Of a DNA stretch of 64,000 nucleotides, positions 21,569 through 33,684 are shown piece by piece. Position numbers and translations under genes: made by a program. Numbering within the stretch: position 1 is the first letter of the stretch; every line of letters starts with the position of its first letter. Origin of the DNA: Congeria kusceri (lineage: Eukaryota; Mollusca; Bivalvia; Myida; Dreissenidae); the NCBI GenBank assembly GCA_027627225.1, contig CM051030.1:28411927-28475926 (forward strand). The letters are read 5' to 3'. The notes under the pieces are model-generated. The model was not told where the DNA came from. It saw only the letters and a list, made by a program, of their open reading frames with translations, and did not search any database.

Positions 21569-22425
21569 TTTAGCTCACCTGAGCACATCAGCTTTTGTGA
21601 TCGCCTTTTGTCCGTCGTTCAGCTTCAAATTTACCTTGTTAACACTGTAATGGCCACATTTATTGCCAAATCTTCATGAAACTTGCTCAGAACATTTGTT
21701 CCAATGATTTCTCGGACGAGTACGAAATTGGGTCACGTGGGATCAAAAACTAGGTAACCAGGCCAAATTGAATAAAAAGCTTTTGAACAATCCAGAGGCC
21801 ACATTTATAGCCCAATCGTTATGAAACTGGCTCAGAACATTTGTCCCAAGGATATCTCGGATGAGTTCGAAACTTGGTCATTTGGGTCAAAAACTGGGTC
21901 ACCAGGCCAAATTGAAAAAAAAGTCTTTGAACCGTCTAGATGCCATATTTGTAGCCCAATCATCATGAAATCTGCTCAGAATATTTGACCCAATGATATC
22001 TCGGATGAGTTCAAAACGGGGTTACATGGGGTCAAAAACTAGGTAAGGAGGGAAATTGAAGAAAAGGCGTGTGAACACTCTTCATGGATTTGGAGGGACA
22101 TCAAATTCCCATTGAATTATTTAAAGTTGTTTATTTTGAATGTCATCCATTTCGAAACATAGCTATTACAATACCATTAATTTTCGGTTGTGTTGTACAC
22201 ATTGATCGATCATTTCGCAACCTCTTGGATCAATTCGTTATCATTTCATCTGATCAACTACATGTGTGCTTCACTGACAATATGATGAAGGAAATTCACG
22301 ACGGTTGTCGTGATTTCATGCGATCAACTAATAGTGTTCCTTACTGATCATATAACGAAGAAAAATCGTTACCCTTAGCGTGATACAGACTTCATATATT
22401 TAGCTCATTTTTGGCCCTCCTGTGT
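21569..22425 (+). mobile_element. tandem-core element, family G, degenerate 3' end
   Basis: The head TTAGCTCACCTGAGCACATC and GATCGCCTTTTGTCCGTCG is followed by about three to four units with GCCACATTTATAGCCCAATC, TGAAACTTGCTCAGAAC and GATCAAAAACTAGGTAA words, spaced 137 and 154 bp. The frame at 22084-22347 covers a degenerate portion that repeats a CATCTGATCAACTA-type word twice. The end TTAGCTCATTTTTGGCCCTCCTGTG may be a decayed terminus. Confidence 0.6.
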
Positions 22426-22455
22426 TCAGTCTTGACCTTTATTTAAGAAATAATA

Positions 22456-22559
22456 TTTGTTGTCGAATTACCCAAGGTGATGCGTAGGAATAAAGTCGAA
22501 GCACGAGTGTTTTGATAACACGCATCTATACTCCTCACTGTGTGTTATTCGACAACAAA
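22456..22559. repeat. small inverted-repeat element
   Basis: TTTGTTGTCGAATTAC (22456-22471) is inverted at 22544-22559 (14 of 16 matches), and AT-rich flanks extend the match slightly. The 104-bp span contains further weak inverted words (GATGCG / CGCATC). It is compatible with a MITE; no duplication was defined. Confidence 0.5.
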
Positions 22560-22599
22560 TTAATTATGAAAAATAGTATTTTGATTCGAACACGATCTT

Positions 22600-23643
22600 A
22601 TATAGTGTTATGTCGGGTAATATCGACACCTAAAGACGAAAAACTGATTTTGTCTTTCTGTGTCGATAGTACTCGGTAAGAAAATCCACAACGTAGTGTG
22701 TAGCCGTTTTACTTCAGAGAACCCAACCCATTTAAATTTGAATAAAATCCAAAACGTTCATCAATCTGATCTATTTCGAGAAATAACATGAAGTCCTATT
22801 ACACTGCTTTAAAGATTAAAAAAATATTAAATTGAAAATATTACATATAATAGTGTTTTGAGGCAAGAATTTAGACAGGAAAAAATGTACTTGGGTACAT
22901 CTAAAAAACATGATTTTAACTCGGAATTAAGCATAGCTTTGAGTGTTAATAGGCAAAGCAGATATAATATATAAATCAGAAGTGAAAACAATCTTCATTT
23001 ACATTCTAAATGTTATAGAATAGGTTTTTAATCTGTTTCGAACATTTTTTTTTTTAAGTTTCTGCATTTTTGGGGGTAAAATCCATATAAATGTAGCATT
23101 TCAGATGCCATTTGACCCCAGAAATTGGTTTGTTTACATAGCAATCAACAGATTTGATCTCCTGTAATACAAGAAAAAAAGAATTTGACCCCAAAATGTC
23201 AATGCCAGATATTAATTAACAGTCTTCTGTCACACCGGAATCTGTGGATGAGGTCAGCCACTTGCAATCTTCAATCTATCTCGGGTACTCTCTGCTGTGT
23301 AATCTGTGAAAATGAAAAGGTATTCTGTGCATGTTTACTCAATATTGTGATTACTAGTTTAAGTTAGATATAATAGGTGTACATTTACACTAGTTAACAA
23401 AGCTTTTTTTCATTGCGATAAGGCTAGTCGCTATGCCGGCTTCACATTGTCGAGTTCACGTGCGAAAAGTTTAGTTCAAAAAGAGGTTTGAGAGTCCCAA
23501 CAAGGGTTAAACTCATGCTTTTCCCACTGGTGTTGATGACAAGTATGCGAGGTTGGAAAAGAAGTAATTAAATAGTAGAATACATGACAATAATCACGTA
23601 CTAACCTTCGAAGATACCGATGGTATGGACACGATATCTGCAG
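22600..23643 (+). other. probable intron upstream of receptor 2 transmembrane exon
   Basis: No clear exon. A branch-point consensus TACTAAC lies at about 23599-23605, 40 bp before the acceptor CTGCAG. The frame at 23185-23367 is cysteine-containing but lacks clear splice sites, so I do not call it an exon. Confidence 0.4.
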
Positions 23644-26205
23644 TTGTGGAAGCGGCAGTCCCAAGACGGATACATACAATGGCGGAATTATCAGCGGTGC
23701 GGTTGCAGGAATAATTGGCGTTGTTACAATAGCCGTCGTCATTTATATATGTCGTAATTACCATTTAAAAATTACCAGGAAAGGTACGGAGTACGCTATA
23801 GATATGTTATGTAAGATTCCTAAATGATCATTGTGCAGTGTAGTGTGCATACATGTATGGATATTAATGTATGCCTGTGTTTATTACAATAAATCAGCAC
23901 CCAGAACAAAATGCTCATTATAATTGCGAAAAGCAATAATTCGACAATGAAGGCACGATGATACAGTATGTTTTAAAATGCACTTATGTAGAATTATAAT
24001 ACTATTTAATAGGCATGTACTTCCGGTGCAAATTGCTTTCACATACTACGGCAGCATAATGTTTATCCTTATATTTGTTTAAAGCTTTAACCACAATTAA
24101 CGGTGGAATTTGAATTAGAATTATTCCATGCAATAATAATAAGGATCTTGATTACACGATAATAATATATGTTCATATAGTTATATTTACTCAAATGCGC
24201 GAAACATTTGTGTAATATAACCTTCGTTGCGTTGGGTTTGTATTTCTACTATTGACCCATTATGTTTCACCACGGTGTAGTGTTTATTTAGTTTTTAATT
24301 AATTGTCATTGTGCTTTATGTTATTTTCTAGGTTTGCCTTCCGAAGCAATTTATGAAGGAACTAGCAATAGAGAATTGCATGGAAACCGTAAGTCCTCTT
24401 AGTAAAGTGTGTTTATTTATTATTAAAATAAAATTAATTACTGTATTGGTAGTTTCAATAGTTTGGTTACTAGTAAGAGATGCCGGATTAATATGTATTA
24501 TACACATTTTGCTTTGCAGAGATTTATGAAGGACTGTCTGATCCTAGCCGGTAAGATTTAAATTATGATTATTTTCCAGTATAATGCAATAAAAAATATG
24601 TGGACGCAACAAGGTGTTGAATATATGCATTTTCGTATTTGATTCTGACAATGTAAAGTTCAAAGCGTGTATTGTGCTTTTATCAACCCAATGTGTCTTT
24701 ATACTATTAGGAATCAAAATGAAACTTCAGCTAGCAACTACGATAATAAATCAGTGCTCGAACAACCCCCACAGTACGAATTACTAAGTGAGTATTGATT
24801 TGTCTTGTAAAGAAATTGACGTGAACACTGTTTGTCAAATGGACATTGGTTGTGGTTAACTGACTTATTTATATAAGCCATAATGCTTCTTTCTTTGTGG
24901 TTTGTTTATTTTTCAGATGTTTGTTTCTTGTATAATGTTAGAACTGAACGCAATCTAATTGTCTACATCGTGTGTTGTATACACTACATCATGCTAGAAG
25001 CGTTGTAACGCTTAAATGGCTATACATTTTGTTGTTGTTGTTCTTATTCAACTAGTTGTATACACTTTTTTTCAGACAACCAGCGGAGGTGAGAACTGAA
25101 TTTATATACTTAGTAGTTATATGCAAACATTGGTAAATAACACCTTTTTGTATTAATGAAACAATATACATGTAATTCATTTCTGTCTAATGCACGTCTA
25201 TTTTTGAACGGCACAACAGGTCACACTAACATTATACAGCAGTGATTTACCTTGTTACTTGTAAGAAGTGTCAGAAACAATATGTTGGCCAGACAAAACG
25301 AAATGTAGTTAATGAATGAACAGTTATAAGTTTGATATAAAACATTTTCCTGAAACTTTAACCAATGTTTCTGAATATTTTTACCTTCCTGTTCATAGTT
25401 TTTGTGATTTTTCTTTTATGCCTATAGACCTATGAAGTTCATAATAATTGGCAAATGCTTTTAAAAGAAACTAATTGATACACATTCTTGGAACTACCAA
25501 TCCAAATGGAATGAGTTCAAACGCATTATGTTAATTCACTTTGTGCACTATGGAAATCCAATAGTCTGTTTTAATAATACATATGTGTTTTATAGATAAT
25601 ACTGGTCTCTCTATATTCTTTTTTTTTTGTTTGCATCTTACCAGTATTATTGTATCATATTGTATCCTATTTAACAAATATAGCGCAAACTGTATGTCAT
25701 ATTTTGACGTTGCCGTTGACGTCTGATGACGTCGACGTCATTTCCTGTTTATAATAACAAATCTGATGAAGGCCAGCATTGCCGAAACGTTGTTTCAGTT
25801 ATAAATTCGTATACATTCGTATAGATATAATTTCCTAGTTGAAGGTGGACTTCTTTTTTCATCGCTCACACAAACGTTATAAGTAAATACATGACATTTT
25901 TCAATGAATATTCGCCAGTCCATAGTTCGACAGATGCATCGTACGACAACAGCATTGCAATGACAAGCCTGAGTGATATCGGTAGGCATATACATTTTTT
26001 TTCAATTATTCACTAGGGCATAGGTCGCCGCCGGTTGCCATGTTTTATCCCATTACTGCCAAAACTCACCAAGTAATTGTCTTACGCTTTCGAAACATTA
26101 ACGCTTGAAGTTATGCAGAAAATGAAAGCTGTTATGCTTACACTTGATTGTTTGTAAAGTAATATATCCATCAATTCTTAAATAAATTCTCTTACAGGCA
26201 GGTGA
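23644..26205 (+). CDS. 3' end of a single-pass membrane receptor (7 exons: helix plus tyrosine-rich tail)
   Basis: Exons 23644-23783, 24332-24388, 24520-24550, 24711-24787, 25076-25088, 25926-25981 and 26198-26205, all with AG/GT borders and consistent phases (1, 1, 2, 1, 2, 1). Exon one encodes a short Gly/Ser stalk, then a hydrophobic helix (IISGAVAGIIGVVTIAVV continuing IYIC, with small-xxx-small packing) and a basic stop-transfer (RNYHLKITRK). The tail carries two YEG repeats (AIYEGTS, QIYEGLS), two YDN motifs (SNYDNKS, SYDNSIA; SH2 docking type) and PQYELL (YxxL endocytic type), ending SLSDIGR. The type I topology follows from the basic residues. Upstream ectodomain exons were not found, so the family is unknown; EGF-repeat scavenger (Draper/MEGF10-like) or immunoglobulin receptors are guesses. 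A 13-nt exon is unusually short. Confidence 0.75.
25205..25575 (+). pseudogene. Penelope-like element remnant (GIY-YIG endonuclease region)
   Basis: One frame reads VIYLVTCKKCQKQYVGQTKR (about 25239-25298), the typical start of the GIY-YIG nuclease of Penelope-like retroelements: the VIYL and YVGQT core with a preceding CxxC. It then hits a stop. After frame changes, the characteristic C-terminal motif LIHILGTTNPNGM appears near 25470-25510. The element is broken by several stops and lacks the reverse transcriptase. It lies in the intron of the receptor 2 gene between exons at 25088 and 25926. Confidence 0.75.
25763..25788 (+). ncRNA. hammerhead-ribozyme-like motif of the Penelope-like element
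   Basis: CTGATGA, then AGGCC-loop-GCC (stem II), then GAAAC matches the conserved boxes of the hammerhead core. Penelope-like elements are known to carry hammerhead motifs in their terminal repeats, and the GIY-YIG remnant lies 200 bp upstream. Stems I and III are weak, so self-cleavage is doubtful. Confidence 0.55.
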
Positions 26206-28627
26206 ATCGAAAATAATAATTGCATTGAAGTACACAATGATGTGTTTGTATTCAATAACGCGACATGGTCAGTATGACGTATTTACGAGCATAATGCTAC
26301 TAAACGTCACAAGGACTTTATGAATATACATGACATTATTGAAAACTTCTTACGAATATGTTTTAATGACGTCCCAATAGGCTGTTATTCCACGTATCAG
26401 ACTGCGTCTGCATTTTGCGCTCGGCAACGCCGACGCAAACTATATTCCGTCCGTTTGTTACTCGCGATCGTGTCATATTTATTTAGACATTATAACGCGT
26501 TTATTGTGTGTATGACCACCGACTTTTAACAGTGTATGTTCCAAGTCGATACCCAATTTACAACTACTGCATTTGCAAATACGTGTATTACTAACGCCAT
26601 TAAAACGTATAATGTTCCTGTATAAATATCACCTGGCGATTGAGATATCTATATAATGTAACAAAAACATAACATGATTATGGTATTGGCTCTATAATAT
26701 ATAATTTTGATAATATATGCATTTGTTATCAATTTAATAGCTCATACTATCTATCAACAATATACATTTCTTTGTGTCAACGTCTTTATTAGTTGTATAC
26801 CAACTGTGCACTTTAACGCATTTTCGTTATTGATAACCCAGCTGAAAGGTTTCATAAAAAAAAGTCATACTTCTTTTGTTATTATACATGCAGATGAGGT
26901 GTACACAATTTATTTTTTATTTCAGCTACTTTCAAGATGTTTTGATAACAAATATAGTAATACCACTAGTACGTTAGCCCGGTACCACACATGATCACAT
27001 ACTCCTAACAATGCTACATGTTTTTCAGCCATTTTTATTAGATATATATATATAATTGAACGATGCACATGGTGTACGATATATTGGTTGAATTTTCGAA
27101 TGGTACTAGAGCACAAACATTTCGTGGTAAGCAAGGAAATCGCTTCTTTGTTGAATGAACACCAATAATCATTGATTGATAAAAACTGAAATCCACTTAA
27201 ATAAAAACTAACATACCGTTAGAATCCTGCAAATAATCACCGAATTATGAATCAATGTTTAATCAAGGCTTTACAGAAATCGGGCATTATTAGACTTTGA
27301 ATCACAATGACTCTCGTTCGAATCCTAACAAAATCTTTCTTTTTATAATTTTATTTTACATCATTACTTCAACATCACTTATTTTCATGACATTTTTTTT
27401 TCATTTTTTTTTTTATTTGTCTTAGTTTAATTAATTTATGTACATAAGCTGCATTCACAAAGACCCTATTTCGCTTGCAGTATTGATTCATCTGTATCAG
27501 AATCAAGGCTGATGATGAGATTCTGTTTCATGACGTCAGCAAAATGATGAATTAAATAAAATAAAATAAATACTAAAATTGAATAAATAAAATGAGTCTG
27601 TTCTGGGATTCTAATCCAAAACATAACGCTTAAAAACTGTGTTTACTTACCACTGCACTACAGTATCAATTGTTACGTAGTAAGAATTTAATCAATACAA
27701 CTTTCTGAGTCTCCTATCTGGGTAAGTAGCTTAAAATATATTTACGAAAATACACCGAATATGCATCAGTCGGTATAAATTTTGTTGATAATGAGGGGCT
27801 AAACCATTTACTGAAACTAGGGGAAACTGATTATTTTGTTTATAATCACGCTGCAGAAGTCTGTACTAACATTGTCTGATTTACATAATATTTTTTTCTG
27901 ATTTTTGACTCTTTATTAATCTGTATTCTCCAAACTCTAGCACGTATTTGACGATTATTTATCATACAATTGCGTGTACATGCATTAGTATCTCCAGAAT
28001 ACAAAAAAGCATATAGTATCTGGTGACAAGGAATAATGTTTATCAAAAAAAATCATTATGTGATTAAACATGGAATACCATAATCTCTATACGGATAATC
28101 CTTATGTACTTTCCAAATAATGTGCGGATAACGGAATTAAAATCGACAGATATAGAAGTACTTGTAACACCATTAAAACAGCGTAACTGCATACGTGTAT
28201 GATATAGCTGGCAAGCATTAACATGACATTGACCTTTATGCATGAATATATTAAAATACCGTAACTATGAATATTACTTAGTTACTCGAGTTAAATAGAT
28301 TAAAGCGTATCGCACTAAATACACAGTTTTGACATCATTAAAAACGTGAAACATGTGCACGAACAAAACCGAGTACAAATACAGGAAAAAATTCATGCGC
28401 GTAATTTATGATAGTAGAGTTCACGAGTATCAGGTTAATTTTGGCGATCTATACCCACTGAAAATCCGGCTTTTACCGTTATATTGACGAACTGTTTAAC
28501 ATTTAACAGTTTAGTATTGTTATATGTTTGGTAAAATATAAATGTTAGGAACTACGAATCGCTAGGACTTCGATTATGCCTATTAATTAACTAAAACTGT
28601 GACACATGTGTTAACAGTTATCATAGT
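26206..28627. other. receptor 2 3' flank and AT-rich intergenic DNA
   Basis: The likely 3' UTR of receptor 2 begins at 26206. I see no further exon, RNA gene or repeat family. The frames at 26707-26994 and 26922-27134 overlap on opposite strands and are AT-driven. Confidence 0.4.
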
Positions 28628-28630
28628 CTA

Positions 28631-28646
28631 TGCCCAGTTTCTTTAC
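28631..28646 (+). repeat. left terminal inverted repeat of Harbinger
   Basis: TGCCCAGTTTCTTTAC, inverted at 33669-33684 with one mismatch. Confidence 0.8.
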
Positions 28647-28851
28647 CTTGCACGAGAATTATTCGCGAATGTTAATCCGCTGTTGGGTTTCTCAAATCAC
28701 GAATAACTCTGATCCATGAAATATGTCCCGTTATGGAATAATTCATGTGTAATTCATTGTCTGCGTTTCTTTATATAATCGTGTCGTTTGTCCATTGTTC
28801 AAATAAACCTACCAAAAGGGTGGATTATTTGACAGATCTGTGTAGTTTGAA

Positions 28852-30773
28852 ATGGCTGAATATTTAGTTCAAATTATTGATGAGGAATATCGACGTCAGC
28901 GCGGACGTCCTCGTAGTCTACGCATGGTTCGTAATGGGCTGGATCCTATGATTATGTACGACAAAGCTGATTTTATATACATATTCAGATTTCCAAAAGA
29001 TGCTATTAGGGAAATATTTGGACTTATAGGTACGGTAAATATTGTTTAACTACAAACCTTGATATGTAAGTGTAAAAACATTATCAGATTCTCGGGTTCT
29101 ACTAAAAAATTTTCCATAAACCCCTGTACATTTTATATATTCTTGATAATTTTCATGATGTTTACTTTGATATTTTATAAGAGAGCTTATCGTATTTTAA
29201 TAGCATAGTATATCATATTGGATACTTAAAAATTTGAATCATTACGCTCGCTTTTATGTCCTTTTGTTATATTGCCATTTATAAATATTTAGAATGAAGG
29301 TAAAATGTGACAGTACAACAATACATGTGGCAGTACAAAACGTATTTATAAATCATTGAAATAATGAAATTAAATAATTCATACTTCGACGACGTTTGTA
29401 GAATAGCACGACGTTTGTAAATCAGGAAGAGAACGACTACATTTCTTATACCTTCGTATTTACTGTTGCATCAGTTCAAAAAAGTTATTTATTGTTAACA
29501 AGGTATCAATTAGCACAGATGGTTAAAATATAAATATTGTAATGAGAATTAATAATATAATGCAGAAAATACATACTAATAAAATAATGTTTGTCTTAAT
29601 AAAACTTTTATAATAACTTGTATTATTCTCAGCTCCCTACTTTGCGGTTCTTCGGCAAATGCGGACGGAAATCCTCCCAATGATGCAATTTTGATTACGC
29701 TACGATTCTTTGCCACAGGAAGGTACCTTCGTTTAGTAGGGGATACGTTTGGCATATGTGTGTCATCAGTGTCGAGAATCATCAAGCGTGGTTCTGGGTA
29801 TATTTGTAGACTGAAACCCGACTATATAAAGTTACCCAATGAAAGGCAACGCCGCGAAAATCAGGTAATAATTGATTTAAACATAATAATTGTATTTTAT
29901 ACTGTTTTTATCGTATATTGTGTTGTGATTGTATTTGTTTCTCGTTTCGTATTTGTGTGATGTGGTGTGTTCTTTTATGTTGTGTGGCCGCCTTCTTGTC
30001 TGGTGGCGGTGTTGGAAATTAGGATTAGTTCTCCTATTTCGGAAGCTGTAGTTCTACTTAATTATATTTATTATACCTAGATAGTGTTTCAGAAATAGCG
30101 TGTTGTTATTTTACAGACCCAGGTATTTAGACAGCACAACATTCCAGGGGTGATTGGCATGATAGACTGTACACATATTCTGATCATTAATCCAGGTGGC
30201 GAAAACTCGGACATATTTAGGAATAGAAAATCATACTTCTCGATCAACGTCCAAGGTATTATAGCCTAGTTATATTGTTAGGAATTAGCATTGTTTAAAC
30301 TCATATGTTTTTCTTTGTACATGTCTTTTTAAAGTATTTTACATGTAAACTACATTAAACTTAATTCATTAACAACACCGAGACCACATTTATTAATTTA
30401 TAACACGTATCATGGTTTCTATATATGGAATGGATATATATCAAATAATAGCAATTATCATTGCATTTTCTTCAAAGTGATATTCATATATGTTATGCTA
30501 TATAGGAAACAAAACATGCGTCTTTTTTAGCACTTTGCGACCATAACTTAATCGTAACAAATGTAGTTGTGAGATGGCCAGGCAGCACCCATGACTCTCG
30601 CATCTTCGAGAACAGCATGTTTTGTTCTGCACAATTATGCAAGAATGCACGCACTTACATTACCTGAAGAGCTTGATGTCGTCGATGCACGTCCTGACGT
30701 ACCTGTTGTGCCATTCCAATGTCCTGTTGTCCGTGCTATTGTCATGATGCTGTTTTCTTATCATAACCAATAA
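28852..30773 (+). pseudogene. HARBI1-like: HARBI1-type transposase, frameshifted and internally deleted
   Basis: The ATG at 28852 starts MAEYLVQIIDEEYRRQRG, an N-terminal Harbinger pattern. Four exon-like blocks with AG/GT borders follow: 28852-29029, 29633-29864, 30117-30255 and 30531 onward. Block two holds ITLRFFATGRYLRLVGDTFG and VSSVSRIIKRG (helix-turn-helix region). Block three holds GVIGMIDCTHI with the first catalytic Asp. Block four holds VRWPGSTHDSRIFENS with the second Asp. The text then jumps into another frame at ACFVLHNYARMHALTLPEE, which normally lies about 100 residues further on; the intervening part, with the third acidic residue (Glu), is missing. A separate frame change near 29650-29685 is also needed. 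Hence a dead DDE transposase. Confidence 0.85.
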
Positions 30774-31871
30774 TTTGTGTAAAAAATTTACTCTCTTGGT
30801 TTGAAATTAACATTACGACGTCACCGCCGACAAATTACCGATACGCCTGTCAGCAGCACCGTTTAGCCAATCAGTATTCAGTTGGTGCTTATCATCAGCT
30901 GCTTTCTGTGGGCCCTTTTCTAGGTGAAAATATACAACATGTTTAGGTTTTCGATCATTATGGTAGCCCTATTATTATTTGTAAGTAATCATTCAAATTA
31001 AAACAAATATATATTTATTTACTAAATGCCTTATCCATTTAATGACTTTCAGATATCTATCGGTATGATTCGATTTGATTTCTTAATATTTTATTAGATT
31101 TAATAATAGCAAATATTACAAATACGAACGGACTACATTGTGTGCTGTTTAAATTAATGATTAAAATAATTTTCATTGTCATGGTCATTAACTTAAATAG
31201 TATGTGCATATTTAGGAGCATTAGGTTTTTTATTGGTAGGACAGGGAGCGCATTTTGTTTTCGTTTATTTTTGTTAAATTTGCAACTGGTGGAAATGGTT
31301 GATATTCGGATATTATTGCACGTGTGGCTAACACTGATTCGTTTGAGAATGTGTCACAAATAATGTACACAACAATGCGCTGTTACTGATGTTAGACACA
31401 TGACGACAATACATATCTTCATGGCATAAGACTTGTTTCTAGCCCCACTATACGGAAGTTTGTGAAATATGGTTGCTTTAGATTTTAATGCAGTGAAACA
31501 TACTTGCTGAAGGGAAACATATGCATTTACAACCCCACATATTCAGTGTATGTTCGTAGTTAACGAGATATGTTTCATTCGTCTTGAATAGTGGTATGAT
31601 TATTCATGAACATTAAACGCTGGTAGCTGATCGTTGTCAAATTAACATGCTTATGATTACCAAAATAAAATCAACCAGTCTTACAAAATGAGAATTTTAC
31701 TTGATTGGAAGTGATATGTATCATACATAACGATTTCGAAAGGAAAAAACATCAAAACAATCAATGTTTATAACAATCTATACGAATGCTGGGCGGAGCG
31801 ACAGTACAGTGTGGTCATGTCATTTACCAAAACAGCCAAACATCTCCAGACGAGTTGAATACCTCTTTCTG

Positions 31872-33416
31872 TCAATGAAGGTCGATAGTATCGGTCGACG
31901 TACCGACATCTTCCGGACTACTTGTTGCTCTACGTGATCTAGGTAGATGAATGTCGTTACTCGGAATACCCTCCTCTAATTTCTTCTTTTTTAATTTAAG
32001 AATATCATTTTTCAACCTCAGATTTTCCATCTTAAGATCATGTTCTTTTTTAGCAAGATTCTTTAAAAAGTCGTAGTAGCCTGTGGGTGACGCAGATCTT
32101 TTGCGGGTTGTTGGTTGGGGCGGCACGAAGTTTGAGCCAAGTCTAGACGTCGGAGATGTCTGTTGTTGAACCTGGGGGGGGGGGGCAAGACGTCTTGTAG
32201 ATGGGGACGAATAAAGCATGTCATCCGGCCCTCCGTATGCACCATCTTCAGCGCCGGATTCTATCTGAAAACAAACAAACATATTTCATCACTTATTGAG
32301 GGATTGTTTTAATCGTTGAAATATCTGAAAAAAAGAATTGCAAAATGAAAAAGCTTATATACAAGCATATCCTTATTATATTTTAAAGCTATGTTTACAT
32401 GTAAAAATCGATTTAATTCTGTTATTTACTGTTGCTTCGATAATTTGGAACCACTATCAAACATAAGTCGACGTTTTTTAAATACCTAACATCGTTTTTC
32501 ATTGTTTTAACCCCGATAATTATATGGTACATATATACCTCATTATCAAGGTTGACGTCATTGTCACCGTGCATTTGTGCATCGCAATCATGTGCGCTCC
32601 GTACTGGTTGTATATGTGCCTGAATGACGCCAAGAGTTATCTGGGTCGTCGGGGACAAGGAGGTGACAGGAACATGATTTCCCGTGGTAAATTGTTCCCG
32701 TTTCATAGTGGCGTCTTTCGATTTCGCCAGCCGTTTTAGATTTTTCCATAAGTAGGACAGTAGTTTAAGTGTTCGAACACTAGTTCCATGGCTGAAAAAA
32801 AAATAAAAACATATATTATAGATTTTATCATATTAAATTAACATGTACAAAAATATGTAGTTTTATTAAAACTGATACGAGTATAGATCTTTATGTACAC
32901 TTATTTGCAAGAACGAAATCATGTTAAAAGATGTTATGAAATAGATGTTATAAACTAATTGATTTGTGGATTTGTTCCCGTTTCACTAACTAATCGTAAG
33001 CTTAAGTGTAACGTAAGCCAGTGTATTCATATATTCTTTTAATAAAATTAAATACAAATGTCCGTATATTTTATTTTCGGCAAAAATACTAATATTTAAA
33101 TATTTGCATGAATGTATGCACAACAACATCAATGCTGTATATTACAGGCAAGCGAATACCGACACTATTTTAAATGCGTTATGGTGCTTGTTTGCATAAA
33201 CAAATGTTTACGGATACAATGTACGAACATATTCCTTTAATAAGAGAGAAACCAAACTTGAATTAATTTCCTGCGCTATAATATTCCACTCCTCCATCTT
33301 TTTGGAACTTGTTGCATTGTCTGTTTTTTTGTTTTCTATTATGTATTTGTGTTTGTCCATAATGTCAATAAAAATTAGTTTCTCATTTGAAGCAAGATGT
33401 TTTCCTTTTTCTCCAT
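31872..33416 (-). pseudogene. Harbinger Myb/SANT-like DNA-binding protein
   Basis: Three minus-strand exons. Exon one (33416 to about 33256) encodes HLASNEKLIFIDIMDKHKYI and KKMEEWNIIAQEINSS, the first helices of a Myb/SANT-like domain. Exon two (32791-32539) continues GTSVRTLKLLSYLWKNLKRL and KREQFTTGNH, typical of this family. Exon three (32264-31872) is a Pro/Ser-rich stretch, then a Lys-rich helix (KKEHDLKMENLRLKNDILKL), likely coiled coil, and the stop. In active Harbingers this protein brings the transposase to the ends and into the nucleus. One base appears lost in the A-run after the ATG at 33416 (M-E-K-K then a shifted frame), and the exon 1/2 phase is not fully resolved. A ten-G run lies in exon three. 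Confidence 0.8.
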
Positions 33417-33668
33417 ATTGTCAAATAAAATGATGATTTTACATTAACATCACCATTTATATACCGCATTTTGAACAGAATTGACTCTTTTCCTGGTGCA
33501 AATCAGTGAGATATAATCAAAGCACCTCATTAAATTTTACACGCGAATTAACTCTGGATTTGCTAATTTTTTTTAAAGAAACGCAATACGAATGACTCAG
33601 AGTTATTTACGACTCGGGAATTAATCTGTGAATAGCAAACACATAGTTAATTCTAGGTTAATTCACCA

Positions 33669-33684
33669 GTAAAGAAATTGGGCA
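33669..33684 (-). repeat. right terminal inverted repeat of Harbinger
   Basis: GTAAAGAAATTGGGCA; the inner region carries repeated AACTCTG / CAGAGTT words that may be transposase or Myb binding sites. Confidence 0.8.

Noticed and set aside
22084..22347. 87-aa plus-strand protein
   Set aside because: It lies inside the degenerate end of a tandem-core element and contains a duplicated CATCTGATCAACTA-like word; no independent support.
23185..23367. Cysteine-containing plus frame as a possible ectodomain exon of receptor 2
   Set aside because: No acceptor/donor pair gives a phase compatible with the exon at 23644, and composition does not match EGF or immunoglobulin domains.
23476..23742. 88-aa minus-strand frame
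   Set aside because: Antisense of the receptor 2 transmembrane exon; the plus strand has acceptor, branch point, helix and consistent downstream phases.
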